The notes under the pieces were generated by a model. The model was not told the origin of the DNA and did no database searches. It saw only the letters and a program-made list of their open reading frames with translations. Positions 26,002-34,166 of a stretch of 64,000 bases of DNA are shown here, piece after piece. The position numbers and the translations under genes are program-made. How positions within the stretch are numbered: the first letter of the stretch is position 1; each line of letters opens with the position of its first letter. Source of the DNA: Halorubellus litoreus (lineage in GTDB: Archaea; Halobacteriota; Halobacteria; Halobacteriales; Natrialbaceae); the NCBI RefSeq assembly GCF_037081675.1, contig NZ_JAZAQL010000002.1:868001-932000 (forward strand), read 5' to 3'.

Positions 26002-26157
26002 TTATTGAATCCGAGTTCTGACGATATCCGATTCAGCCATGAGATAGCCTAGTACTTCCGGGCGTGATGGTTCATAACCAAGCTCGTCAGCGAGTTCTTG
26101 TTTGATTTCGATAAATCGTTCCGCCTTTCCTGACCTGAGCGTGATATCAACCCTCAT
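26002..26157 (-). CDS. Small ribbon-helix-helix-like protein
   Basis: The 51-residue protein begins with a strand (RVDITLRSG) followed by two helices (AERFIEIKQELADELG and SRPEVLGYLMAES), the RHH layout. Its ATG lies 2 bp after the ATPase stop, so it is cotranscribed. It precedes the AT-rich inserted gene and shares its lower GC content, so the two may have arrived together as regulator plus cargo. Confidence 0.6.
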   Translation of the reverse strand: MRVDITLRSGKAERFIEIKQELADELGYEPSRPEVLGYLMAESDIVRTRIQ

Positions 26158-26159
26158 TG

Positions 26160-26999
26160 TTAGAAGGGATGTTGAATCCGCTTCCGGTTACTGCCGTAGT
26201 GCTCGCTCTCCATTTCGAACTCTCGCGAATCCAGCCGACGACGTTCGCCACCCTCGCTGTAGATCCACTCACTCCCGGTCGTGTGCCCCTCGTTGTCGGT
26301 GAAGCGCTGTAGCGCCAGCGGCTCGCCGTCGACGCACAGGTCTTCGCTCAGGTGCGACACCCCCGCCTTGTCCTTCAAGTGGACGTCCGCGTTGTACTCG
26401 ATGGTGTCGAGCTGGCCGATGTCGTTCGTCGTCCCGAACCCACCGAGCATCGACGCCGTACAGCAAGACAGTACCGTCTTGTCGATCTTCGCGAACCGCT
26501 GGAACATCCACACCACGCCGAACCCGTCGCCGTGGTACGTCGTCGCCAGAGTGCTGATTTCCTCCGGATAGCTCCCGCGCTGGGGTGCGAACCGATGCGC
26601 CTCGTCGAGCACCAGAAACACCGATAGGTCCGTCGCTTCCAGCGCCAGGATGAGATTCGCCAGTAGCTCCTGCCACTGGCCGTCTTTCAGCCCAGCTCGG
26701 ACGACCTGGAGTCCGTTGACACTCTCGACGATACCCTGCCACTGCTCGGGCGTGATGTTCTCGCTCCCGCTCGGTGCCGTCATCCGCTTCAGGTGCCCTG
26801 TTTCGACCAGCCCACTGTACTCGTCCTTGTAGTCCAGCACGACCGTCAGGTCGTAGTCCTCCGCGTTCTCCTCGATGTACGAGTGCGAGACGTAGGTCTT
26901 CCCCCATCCCGTCTGCGCGGCGAACGCGACGTTCATCCCCACCGCCAGCAGGGTCAGCACCGACAGCCCTACCGGATAGATCGGAGCAGCGACGGTCAT
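26160..26999 (-). CDS. Genome packaging ATPase (FtsK/HerA type)
   Basis: The protein has 279 residues. A short hydrophobic start (YPVGLSVLTLLAVGMNVAF) is followed by the Walker A motif AQTGWGKTY and the Walker B motif VFLVLDEAHRF. A sensor-like segment (DGFGVVWMFQRFAKIDKTVLS) carries an Arg that may serve as a finger. The order and spacing match the A32/FtsK-HerA packaging ATPases of membrane-containing icosahedral viruses, where it drives DNA into the preformed capsid. The length suits the SNJ1/SH1 group. It is coupled by ATGA to the gene upstream. Confidence 0.8.
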   Translation of the reverse strand: MTVAAPIYPVGLSVLTLLAVGMNVAFAAQTGWGKTYVSHSYIEENAEDYDLTVVLDYKDEYSGLVETGHLKRMTAPSGSENITPEQWQGIVESVNGLQVVRAGLKDGQWQELLANLILALEATDLSVFLVLDEAHRFAPQRGSYPEEISTLATTYHGDGFGVVWMFQRFAKIDKTVLSCCTASMLGGFGTTNDIGQLDTIEYNADVHLKDKAGVSHLSEDLCVDGEPLALQRFTDNEGHTTGSEWIYSEGGERRRLDSREFEMESEHYGSNRKRIQHPF

Positions 27000-27394
27000 C
27001 GTGGGACCGCCGGCGACGACAGCCGGTCTGGTTTGTCGTCGAGGGCGTGCCGGACGATGCGCTGGTTCTTCAGGTCGCGGTCGTGGCCGTCGTAGCCACC
27101 GACCGGCTCCTGCTCGTGGAGACGCGACGCCTCCAGCTCGTCGCGGAGATCGGGCGTGATGTGCCAGGACACCTGGCCCGTCGGCAACACCACCCAGACG
27201 ACGGGGTACTCCGTCTCGGTGTCGTCATCGTAGTACCCGGCATCACAACCCATCCGGTGGCGGTCGACCGCCCACGCGAGTGCCATCCGGTTCCGGTCGG
27301 CGTAAGCCCGGTCTGCGGCGTTCACCTCGTCAGCGACCTCTTCGGCGGCGCCCCGTGCGGCGCTCTCGACGAGCCCCTTCAGCAGGTCACTCAT
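26996..27394 (-). CDS. Conserved-looking viral hypothetical protein
   Basis: The protein has 132 residues. An N-terminal helix (SDLLKGLVESAARGAAEEVAD) is followed by a beta-containing region (YPVVWVVLPTGQVSWHITP) and a C-terminal GYDGHDRDLKNQRIVRHAL. The WH and DGHD...KNQRI pattern resembles uncharacterised haloviral proteins I have seen near packaging ATPases. No enzyme motif is evident. It is coupled at both ends by overlaps. Confidence 0.55.
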   Translation of the reverse strand: MSDLLKGLVESAARGAAEEVADEVNAADRAYADRNRMALAWAVDRHRMGCDAGYYDDDTETEYPVVWVVLPTGQVSWHITPDLRDELEASRLHEQEPVGGYDGHDRDLKNQRIVRHALDDKPDRLSSPAVPR

Positions 27395-27980
27395 CGTTGC
27401 CTCCGTCGAGTTCCGCGGTCACGGCGTCGATGGTCTCCTTTGCCTGGGACAGTCCGCCGACTGCGACGGCGCGCATCTCTCTCGCCTCGCGCGGTTCTCC
27501 GCCGTCGTCGCCCTCCGGCCACTCCACGACGAGATGCCGGAACTGCTTCAGGCTACAGCCGTACCGGCGCTGGCAGTACGACTCCGCGAGCACCACGTCG
27601 TCGCCCTCGGCACCGTTCTCACGCACGAGGTCCGCCCACCGCGCTTTCTGTGCCTCCCAGTCGACGCCGACCTTCTCGGTGGCCTCCTCGGCGTTGTCCA
27701 CGCCCGAGCAGTTCACCACCCACCACTCGGGGAACCGGCCTTCGAGCTTCGCGAGCGCCAGCGACCGCAACTGTTCGCGACGGTCCTCCGGCGGAATCAC
27801 ACGCTCGATACGCTCCTCGTCCGCGAGGTCCGCCGCACGCTGGAGGTCGACCACGGACTCGACGAGCTGATGCTCGGCCCGCGCGACGATGTCTAGCAGC
27901 GCGTTCCCCATCTCCGAGGTCAGGAGCTTCTGGGCCATCCCCCGCTTGGTCGACCCCGGCATCGCGTCCAGCAGGCTCAT
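27387..27980 (-). CDS. Helical protein of the provirus operon
   Basis: The protein has 197 residues, strongly helical and charged (NALLDIVARAEHQLVESVVDLQRAADLADEE is the longest helix region, residues 26-56). A Trp/Cys-containing middle (FPEWWVVNCSGVDN) and ESYCQRRYGCSL suggest a small folded or metal-binding part. The start overlaps the upstream stop as ATGA. The function is unknown; assembly or scaffolding would suit its position before the ATPase. Confidence 0.5.
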   Translation of the reverse strand: MSLLDAMPGSTKRGMAQKLLTSEMGNALLDIVARAEHQLVESVVDLQRAADLADEERIERVIPPEDRREQLRSLALAKLEGRFPEWWVVNCSGVDNAEEATEKVGVDWEAQKARWADLVRENGAEGDDVVLAESYCQRRYGCSLKQFRHLVVEWPEGDDGGEPREAREMRAVAVGGLSQAKETIDAVTAELDGGNDE

Positions 27981-28504
27981 GCGTCCACCTCGTCCATGAC
28001 GTTGGCCGCGAGATCCGCGTCCTCGACGAGCACCATCACCGCGAAGACGACGCTGAAGACGCCGATAGACTGGCCGGGCGACAGTTCGTCCGGGCCGCCG
28101 TGGGCATCGACCCAGTCGTCGACGTACTCGTCGAGGTCGAGCTGGCGCGCCATGTCCGCGTACTCGTCCATCGCGTCGCCACGGTCGTCGACGCCCTCGC
28201 CGTACCGGTCCTTCGCGACGGTCGCGCCCATCCCGAGGGCGTTGCAGTAGACGTCTCCAAGCGTGGTGCGGTCCTCCTCCGGCGAGTGCGACGGTACTCC
28301 CTCGCTGTCGTCGCCGGCGTCGTCGGTCTCCTCGGCGTCGGTGTCGTCGTCGCTGGCCTCGGCGTCGGCCTCGGCCACCTGTTCGGCGACGTCGTCGGGG
28401 ATGTCGACGAGATCGTCGTCGTCCAGGTTCGGCCCCTCCGGTTCGTCGGGCGCGGCTGCCTCGACGTCCGCGTCGGTCGCCTCCTCCGCGGCGGCGTCAC
28501 CCAC
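27977..28504 (-). CDS. Acidic protein of the provirus operon
   Basis: I choose the GTG at 28504 (8-bp overlap with the upstream gene); GTG at 28513 is an alternative. Of about 175 residues the first 80 are Asp/Glu/Ala low-complexity. The C-terminal half is folded and helical (RTTLGDVYCNALGMGATVAK, DLDEYVDDWVDAHGG, IGVFSVVFAVMVLVEDA), the last segment hydrophobic enough for a membrane helix. No family is recognised. Confidence 0.5.
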   Translation of the reverse strand: MGDAAAEEATDADVEAAAPDEPEGPNLDDDDLVDIPDDVAEQVAEADAEASDDDTDAEETDDAGDDSEGVPSHSPEEDRTTLGDVYCNALGMGATVAKDRYGEGVDDRGDAMDEYADMARQLDLDEYVDDWVDAHGGPDELSPGQSIGVFSVVFAVMVLVEDADLAANVMDEVDA

Positions 28505-29135
28505 TGAGACCACCCCCGGACTGCCGGCTCATGGTGTCGCTCGTCGTCTGGTCGTCGTCCGTGCTACCCGATTCCGCTGGTTCAGTTCCTGTCTCACTGA
28601 TTTCCGGCTGGTTCGACCGACGCCTCATCACCCAGAACAGGGCCACCGCCACCAAGATACCAGCGACGAGCAGGGTGGTCGTCGAGATCGGGACCGGGAT
28701 ACCACCACCGGTACCACCCGTCGGCCCCCCATCTGAAGGGGTGTCCTGGCTGGTATCGCCCCCGGTATCATCCCTGCCATCGTCTGCGCCTTTACCCCCG
28801 TTCCACTGCTGGTCTATCTCCTCGTCTGTCGGCATCTCTTGGTCGTCCCCGCTGGTAGCCCCCTCCTCACCCCCCTCTACAGGGGTGTCTTCGGGGGTGT
28901 CGTCGTTGGTCGCTTCCCCTTCGCCGTCTGCGCCTTCGGGTTGGTCGTCCGGCTGGTCGTCGCTGGTAGCCGCGTCATTACCAGCGTCGCCCTGCCCCTC
29001 GACCACCCCTTTCAGGTCGCTCCAGCGGTGGTCGCCGTCGCCCATCGAGTTGATGTGCGACCGTACCTGCTGGAGTGTCTTCTCGTCCGATTCACCGAAC
29101 TTGCACCCCTCCACGGGGCAGTAGTAGTCTGTCAT
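28497..29135 (-). CDS. Zinc-finger protein with C-terminal membrane anchor
   Basis: The protein has 212 residues. Residues 1-40 form a C2H2-like finger (YYCPVEGCKFGESDEKTLQQ, then His-containing VRSHINSMGDGDH). A long acidic Gly/Asp/Thr linker follows. Near residues 155-172 is one membrane helix (TLLVAGILVAVALFWVM) with a basic stop (RRRSNQ), then a Ser/Thr tail. A finger tethered to a membrane is unusual; it could hold the viral genome or a transcription complex at the membrane. It is coupled by ATGA to the upstream gene. Confidence 0.6.
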   Translation of the reverse strand: MTDYYCPVEGCKFGESDEKTLQQVRSHINSMGDGDHRWSDLKGVVEGQGDAGNDAATSDDQPDDQPEGADGEGEATNDDTPEDTPVEGGEEGATSGDDQEMPTDEEIDQQWNGGKGADDGRDDTGGDTSQDTPSDGGPTGGTGGGIPVPISTTTLLVAGILVAVALFWVMRRRSNQPEISETGTEPAESGSTDDDQTTSDTMSRQSGGGLSG

Positions 29136-30265
29136 AGCGTCTCCTGTCCGCCTTCCGCGACCTGGAACGCATCCGGTTTCGCCTGCGTCGTCTCCGTCTC
29201 GCTGGTCGTCTCCTCGCGCTCGTCCACTCGAAGCCCGCCGGGGTTCTCCTCGACATGCTTCTCCCGCTCGCTCTCTACCTCGCCGCGTTCGCCGCCGGCG
29301 AGTCGCGTCTGCGGGTCGGCGTGCTCGCCCGACAGCGACCGCTGGGCGTCGTGCTCGACGACGTCACCGTCGTCCGCGAAGTGCGCGAGCGTCCGCACTT
29401 CCGGGATGTCCTCGGGCATCCCTGCCAGTGCCGCCAGCTCCTCGTGGAGCCGGTCGGGATGCAGTGCGTCCTGGCCGTGGCGGTCGCGAATCGCGTTGAT
29501 GGCCTGGAACGCCTGTCGAGCGTTGATGACGGCCTTGCGGACGTCGTCGAGGTCCCGCGACAGTCGGCCGACAGCACTCCGGTAGCCCTGCCAGGACCGA
29601 CTGAGCGCGCCCGCGACCTCCGGTTCGACGTCCATCTCGGGGAAGTCCCCGCCGCCGACTGTGACGAGGTCAGTTTGCTCAGTCGGGTCACGGTCGTCCT
29701 CGAACCCGAGCAGCGCGTCGATCTCGTCGTCGTCCATCCCGCACTCGTGTTGGAGGAACTCGCACGCCTCGGGTTCGCCGTGCTTGCAGTGGTCGCGGGC
29801 GTGATCGCACTGGTTGGACTGCGCGCTCCGAGCGGCCCGCGCGGCCTTCTCGGTCGCGGAGTCCTCTGCGTCCAACCGGTCGCCGCGTTCGTCCCGCTTG
29901 GCACGTTCGGCGAGTGCGACGTGCTCGTCGACAGTCAGGTCGGGGTTGACGAACGCGCTCCAGTCCTCGACGCCCTCGTCGCGCATCACGCCCTTGATGG
30001 CCCGGAGCTTCGGGACGTTCAGCCCGTCCTTCGAGAAATCGAAGCGGTCGCGCTCGCCGTCGGTCAGCGAGAGCTGACCGGTGCCGTCGTGGTCGTCGCG
30101 GGAAATCGCCGCCTGCTGTCCGACCGCGTCGAGCACCCGGTCGGGCGCGTCCGAGACGATGGTGACGGTCTTCATGCGAGCGTCGTCGTGCGGGCACAGG
30201 TACTCGTCGAACTCCTCGCGAACGCCACGCGCCTCGTCGCGACTCCCGAACTCGAACTCAGGCAC
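29132..30265 (-). CDS. Provirus operon protein with Cys/His cluster
   Basis: The protein has 377 residues from a GTG. It is highly charged and largely helical. A cluster CDHARDHCKHGEPEACEF followed by HECG near residue 155 probably binds zinc. The N-terminal segment (CPHDDARMKTVTIVSDAPDR) also has Cys and His. The C-terminal 80 residues are Glu/Thr-rich and probably disordered. It overlaps the micro-gene upstream by 8 bp. The function is unknown; DNA binding or scaffolding is plausible. Confidence 0.55.
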   Translation of the reverse strand: MPEFEFGSRDEARGVREEFDEYLCPHDDARMKTVTIVSDAPDRVLDAVGQQAAISRDDHDGTGQLSLTDGERDRFDFSKDGLNVPKLRAIKGVMRDEGVEDWSAFVNPDLTVDEHVALAERAKRDERGDRLDAEDSATEKAARAARSAQSNQCDHARDHCKHGEPEACEFLQHECGMDDDEIDALLGFEDDRDPTEQTDLVTVGGGDFPEMDVEPEVAGALSRSWQGYRSAVGRLSRDLDDVRKAVINARQAFQAINAIRDRHGQDALHPDRLHEELAALAGMPEDIPEVRTLAHFADDGDVVEHDAQRSLSGEHADPQTRLAGGERGEVESEREKHVEENPGGLRVDEREETTSETETTQAKPDAFQVAEGGQETL

Positions 30266-30350
30266 GCGCCACCTCCAGCCGCGGCGTTTCCGGCAGTCGC
30301 GGCAGCACTAAGCCCGGCAGCCACGCCGACGGCCAGCCGCCCTCAGACAT
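30258..30350 (-). CDS. Micro-protein (30 aa) in the provirus operon
   Basis: An ATG at 30350 overlaps the upstream stop, and the TGA overlaps the GTG of the next gene by 8 bp, so the frame fits exactly between two coupled genes. The product is short and Pro/Leu-rich (WLPGLVLPRLPETPRL). It could be a real micro-protein or only a translational linker. Confidence 0.4.
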   Translation of the reverse strand: MSEGGWPSAWLPGLVLPRLPETPRLEVARA

Positions 30351-30615
30351 CGCCGTACACCTCGATGTACGGGAAGAACTCGCGGTTCGGTTCGGTCTCC
30401 TCAAGGCGACCCCAGGAGACGACGAGCGCCTTCTCACCGAGCGCGCCAACGTCGCGGTCGTCGTCGAGCGCGGGATACTCCGGTGTGTCCAGTGTCCACC
30501 ACGCCAGCCCGTCCGTCTCACCGGCCAGCGCCTTCCGAACGCCCCGGAGGAACCGCTGTTCGGCCTCTGTGTGCGCCTGAAACACGACGCGATCACTACC
30601 CTTCGAGACGTTCAT
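30343..30615 (-). CDS. Hypothetical protein of the provirus operon
   Basis: The protein has 90 residues and alternates a strand (DRVVFQAHTEAEQRFLRGVR) with a helix and a C-terminal strand pair (KALVVSWGRLEETEP, FFPYIEVYGDV). It overlaps the zinc-finger micro-gene by 20 bp. No family is recognised. Confidence 0.5.
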   Translation of the reverse strand: MNVSKGSDRVVFQAHTEAEQRFLRGVRKALAGETDGLAWWTLDTPEYPALDDDRDVGALGEKALVVSWGRLEETEPNREFFPYIEVYGDV

Positions 30616-30715
30616 CCGTGAACTCGTCCGGGAACGAGTGGTCGTTAGCGAGATGCAGCTCCATCCCCACTCGTGTGGCTCGATTTACTTTGCACCCATC
30701 ACGTCGGCACTCCAT
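30596..30715 (-). CDS. C2H2 zinc-finger micro-protein, first gene of the leftward operon
   Basis: The protein has 39 residues with a single finger: CRRDGC, then MELHLANDH (C-x4-C ... H-x4-H). A strong Shine-Dalgarno sequence (AAGGAGGTG on the minus strand, 30722-30730) lies a few bases before the ATG, which is unusual for a leader gene in haloarchaea and supports it as a real gene. As the first gene of the operon it may be a regulator of the virion genes. Confidence 0.65.
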   Translation of the reverse strand: MECRRDGCKVNRATRVGMELHLANDHSFPDEFTDERLEG

Positions 30716-30721
30716 AGGTCC

Positions 30722-30819
30722 CACCTCCTTTTACGGACTCAATCAGCTCGGTTCTGGTCAGTTTGACCATGCCCACTCGTCACGGCCGAACCCCGTAAAC
30801 GTAATCTAGTTTATAATTT
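30722..30819 (-). promoter_or_regulatory. Candidate promoter and ribosome-binding site of the virion operon
   Basis: The ribosome-binding site is at 30722-30730. On the minus strand a TATA-like ATTATAAAC lies at about 30810-30818, roughly 95 bp before the first ATG, which would leave an untranslated leader of about 65 nt. The region is AT-rich relative to the operon. Confidence 0.4.
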
Positions 30820-30863
30820 CTGAATCTCTGAATGTCGGAGGATATCTGCCATCCGCTCAATTT

Positions 30864-31367
30864 CTACAACATTTTCCAAACCACGACCGAGATAATCACT
30901 GAGAAATAGACATAAGGAAGCGCGATTACGCCTACAAGCGCTACAGACGGTTCACTATATGATAAGAGTCGATTTGATAACTTAATCCAGAAATAAACTC
31001 CTGCAAGGAGGTTGAGCAGAAGACAGCCTCCTATGATGGATTTGGCGAGAGTAGAGTCCGGCAGTAGTTCCATCATCCCTCTCCAAAGGTTCCAGAATTT
31101 TTCACCGAAATCGCTCTTGGAGTTCTTCCGGCGGTTCCTTCTGTTTTCCCGCCGAATTTGTGCAGGACTCTTTCCCGCATCTGCGTCCAATAGGTTCTGA
31201 ACCTGCCTCATCAACAGGTGTGTCATTGAGGCAGCGAACATCACAAGAAAGAGTATAACGAGATTCACTCTACTCGGAGAAATTGAGTAGACTAGGATCG
31301 AGGCGGCAAGCGGCCAAAAGGCCATTTCGGGAGCGCCCTTGGCGGCCGAAGAAAAGCTGATTCTCAT
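30864..31367 (-). CDS. Membrane protein partnered with the zinc peptidase
   Basis: The 167-residue protein has four hydrophobic segments in two pairs (MAFWPLAASILVYSISPS, VNLVILFLVMFAASMTHLL, IIGGCLLLNLLAGVYFWI, VALVGVIALPYVYFSVIIS). Between the pairs lies a basic cytoplasmic loop (RRENRRNRRKNSK). Its ATG overlaps the stop of the peptidase gene as ATGA. Low GC content. No family is recognised; a substrate, adaptor or immunity partner of the peptidase is possible. Confidence 0.55.
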   Translation of the reverse strand: MRISFSSAAKGAPEMAFWPLAASILVYSISPSRVNLVILFLVMFAASMTHLLMRQVQNLLDADAGKSPAQIRRENRRNRRKNSKSDFGEKFWNLWRGMMELLPDSTLAKSIIGGCLLLNLLAGVYFWIKLSNRLLSYSEPSVALVGVIALPYVYFSVIISVVVWKML

Positions 31368-31918
31368 GGTGACGACTCACCTTCGTCCGTAGGAAAGGCA
31401 ACGTAGTTTTCAAGGTCTTCTCCAACCGTCACCATAGTATCATCTGGCCACAAGAGAAGTCGAAAAATCCAGAGAAGGTCGCTGTATGAACCGAGAGAAT
31501 GCATTAGGAGACCCCATACGAGCAGATGCTCCATGTCGCCAAGATCTCCTGTTAGAAGGAGTGGTAAATAGATAATTGTGAGCAGTTGAGGAGCCAACAA
31601 ACCAAGGATACTCTCCCAGGTCTCGACGTCTTCATCAGGGATATAGATACTACTCGGCCAGATATACACGGGATTATAACCCAAAGCTCGGTCAGCTATG
31701 AAATGCAGAGATTCATGGAGAAAGAGAGTGCCGGCTAACCCTATTCCGATTCCTACAATTAGAAGTCGGTAATCGGGGTGACCAAATTGTAAACCGTATT
31801 CCAGAGTCAGAAGCAAGAACATGCTACCGATTAGACCGAGGGATATCCACTGAGAATACCCGGGTAAGGAATACTGTTCGTAGGGAGTGTAGCCCTCTGG
31901 AGAATTAGGAGCAACCAA
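31364..31918 (-). CDS. Membrane zinc metallopeptidase (DUF3267-like)
   Basis: The 184-residue protein has about four membrane segments. The motif HESLH (in FLHESLHFIADRAL) sits in the third hydrophobic region, as in DUF3267 and other membrane zincins (H-E-x-x-H). A later segment (LLAPQLLTIIYLPLLL) resembles the second conserved element. The start is a TTG at 31918; no ATG is available. It forms a two-gene operon with the following membrane protein. The substrate is unknown. Confidence 0.65.
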   Translation of the reverse strand: MVAPNSPEGYTPYEQYSLPGYSQWISLGLIGSMFLLLTLEYGLQFGHPDYRLLIVGIGIGLAGTLFLHESLHFIADRALGYNPVYIWPSSIYIPDEDVETWESILGLLAPQLLTIIYLPLLLTGDLGDMEHLLVWGLLMHSLGSYSDLLWIFRLLLWPDDTMVTVGEDLENYVAFPTDEGESSP

Positions 31919-32079
31919 TCTTTTCCACCATGTACCCGATTACCAGTTATGTTGTTGAGGTTTTCGGAAGCGGGGGTGAAATTCGTAGTTCTTGGAGGAG
32001 TTCGACGGTTAGGTCCCTTCCGCCTCTGGACTATTTTCGCGGGCAAGGCATAAGTGATAACAGGGAAGAATACCCGCAA

Positions 32080-32445
32080 ATGGATGTTCCGTTCGTCGGT
32101 GAAAGAGGCGAAGTCACTATATCCAGGATTAGCAATAACGGGAACGCTCTAGTCGAATTGGATGATGAAGGCCACATCAATGTTGGCCCGGTCCATTGTT
32201 TGACTGTGGAAGAGGGCGATACTGTAGAGGTGAAGCGTCTCAATGAGAGGTATGCTAAGTGTGTTTCCGACGATACAGGGATTGAATATGACGTCGAATT
32301 TCAGAAGGTGGCAGATTGCTCTTCGTCAAGCAAGAATAGTACGGACAGTGTGAAAACGGCCGACAGGTCAAATAGCAAAACCAGTAAGGATACGAAATCT
32401 TGGAAGGGCGAAAATAAGAATCATCTCGCCAGCGATCGGCTATAA
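32080..32445 (+). CDS. TRAM-domain-like protein with charged tail
   Basis: I start at the ATG at 32080, giving 121 residues. The first 60 form a beta-barrel of TRAM/OB type (PFVGERGEVTISRISNNGNA, then LVELDDEGHINVGPV, then GDTVEVKRLNERYAKC). Small TRAM proteins are abundant in archaea and bind RNA, acting as cold-shock-like chaperones. The last 45 residues are Ser/Lys/Asp-rich and probably disordered. It is AT-rich like its neighbours and divergent from the peptidase operon. Confidence 0.65.
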   Translation: MDVPFVGERGEVTISRISNNGNALVELDDEGHINVGPVHCLTVEEGDTVEVKRLNERYAKCVSDDTGIEYDVEFQKVADCSSSSKNSTDSVKTADRSNSKTSKDTKSWKGENKNHLASDRL

Positions 32446-32614
32446 CATCACCTATTCTTATCAGGAGAACTCAAAAATCAGGAAGAGGGAAGTCGGGGTT
32501 CTTGCCAAAGACCGGCAATAGGGGTAAATCCTGATGAGAAGGCCTGGGGAATCCTGAAGTTGAAATTTCCGAGTTCACTAGGAGGTGTCGAATCAGTCTT
32601 CGCGGAGAGCTTTT

Positions 32615-33409
32615 TTACCCAAATAGATATCGGAGTTCTTCGTTATCATATGGGAGTTTCTCAGAAACCTCATATTCGATATCAGGCTCGGCTACGAGGA
32701 TTGCTAAGGTCTGAATATTTTGAGGGCCAGAATTCAATTCGTTTTCTCCCCCATCAGGTAGGAAACCACGTGCTGGGAGATTTTCATCGCTCGTTGTCAA
32801 AATCTCTTCTAAGTTTTCAAATATCCAAGGGTCTCCGGTCACTCCTCTGAAGAACGCGTTAAGGAAACTACGAGTTTCTCGATTTCCTATGCTTAAATGT
32901 AAATGCTTCCCATTTGCCCCATAATTATCTGGATCAACTTTCCGTATGCTTTGAGCCGGGAAGTACCGGAAGCTTTCCTTTAGATACACCAAGCCAAATG
33001 AGCTAGGTGTGTGATGTAGCATGGTTTCACAATCTTCCTTTAGATGCCGGACTAGATCTTTCGCCGCACCTCGTTTAGCGTATTGTTTCTTCCATTTCGC
33101 TTGGGCCATCACGCCTGTGCCTGTAATGCCCCCCTTTTTAGCAAAAAAGAGAGCAAGGATCAGATCTGATCCAACATATTGTTCTGCAGAATTCTGCCCC
33201 GAATCCGGGACTTTTTTTGACTCTATATGATATCGTGTCGCCTTTCCAACATTGTTTATTTTTGATTTAATGTTATTGATGAATTCGTTCGTGACCTTGT
33301 CCTCATCCCACCATGACGAGTACCCATTACGTGTAATTCGTGCCGCTTCGGCCCCAAGCTGACTCAATTCATCCGCATCATTGGCGTATAACATTAATAG
33401 TGCCTGCAA
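32615..33409 (-). CDS. Hypothetical protein, possible PD-(D/E)XK-type nuclease
   Basis: The protein has up to 264 residues from a TTG; an ATG at 33394 is an alternative. The segment SDLILALFFAKKGGITGTGV followed by MAQAKWKKQ resembles the acidic strand and Q-A-K strand of divergent restriction-endonuclease-like folds. The rest is mixed and shows no further motif. Low GC content suggests recent transfer. The nuclease idea is weak. Confidence 0.45.
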   Translation of the reverse strand: MQALLMLYANDADELSQLGAEAARITRNGYSSWWDEDKVTNEFINNIKSKINNVGKATRYHIESKKVPDSGQNSAEQYVGSDLILALFFAKKGGITGTGVMAQAKWKKQYAKRGAAKDLVRHLKEDCETMLHHTPSSFGLVYLKESFRYFPAQSIRKVDPDNYGANGKHLHLSIGNRETRSFLNAFFRGVTGDPWIFENLEEILTTSDENLPARGFLPDGGENELNSGPQNIQTLAILVAEPDIEYEVSEKLPYDNEELRYLFG

Positions 33410-33628
33410 ATCAGCAGCAAAGTCATTAGTCTTTGTTATTTATATCACCAACCCAAATGTGGGAACCGCAGATTGTTATTTACCCATACTATAGTAATAA
33501 AATGGCAATAGGGCGGTGAGTTGCCGGACAAGAGTTCACAGTTCTTGAAGATCTATGAGGACTAAGTCACTAACGAAGTTAGAGACATGAGAAATAAAGA
33601 TGCGGGAACGACTAAGGACAGTAGAGAC

Positions 33629-34021
33629 TCACCTACTGAATCTGTCCCAGGTGTCACTCACGTCTGGTATAGAATCCGTAGCATCAGAATCTTCCCAGGG
33701 AATTAGATAGACGCCTGCGTCTGACATCTCTTGATATCCGAGGTCGTCCATTAGTGAGTTCCACCGGCTTTCAATTGTAAATCCATATTGACTCCGCAAC
33801 ACAGAGGGGAGTTCTGTATACAGCATCCTTCTTTCTTTATCATGAGTCTTGAGCCGGTCTGAAATTGGGCCGTATTCTGGAGACTTGAAGCTGCGTAATA
33901 AGAGAAGGAGCCGGATATTACGTTCATAAATGGTCCCGAATTCATCTGCAAGAGCGTCATTCATCTCTCTCATCCAAGCATGGGCTCCCATAGTAACGAA
34001 TTCAATTCCAGGTATATACAT
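33629..34021 (-). CDS. Hypothetical protein
   Basis: The protein has 130 residues from the ATG at 34021; a second ATG at 33991 would give 120. It is mainly helical (WMREMNDALADEFGTIYERN, LLLLLRSFKSP) with a strand-like DAGVYLIPWED near the end. AT-rich. No family is recognised. It lies alone in the right arm of island B. Confidence 0.45.
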   Translation of the reverse strand: MYIPGIEFVTMGAHAWMREMNDALADEFGTIYERNIRLLLLLRSFKSPEYGPISDRLKTHDKERRMLYTELPSVLRSQYGFTIESRWNSLMDDLGYQEMSDAGVYLIPWEDSDATDSIPDVSDTWDRFSR

Positions 34022-34166
34022 TTGCCAGTAGAATGCGTTCCACGATTATCAGGGAAGGTCTGTGATTGGCTACAGCGCAAGCCAACTCGCACCGTGGGAA
34101 GATCGGTCGAGCCAAGACCGGAATGCGGGCACCACTCATATATGTCTGAGAGATAATCGGTTCAAG

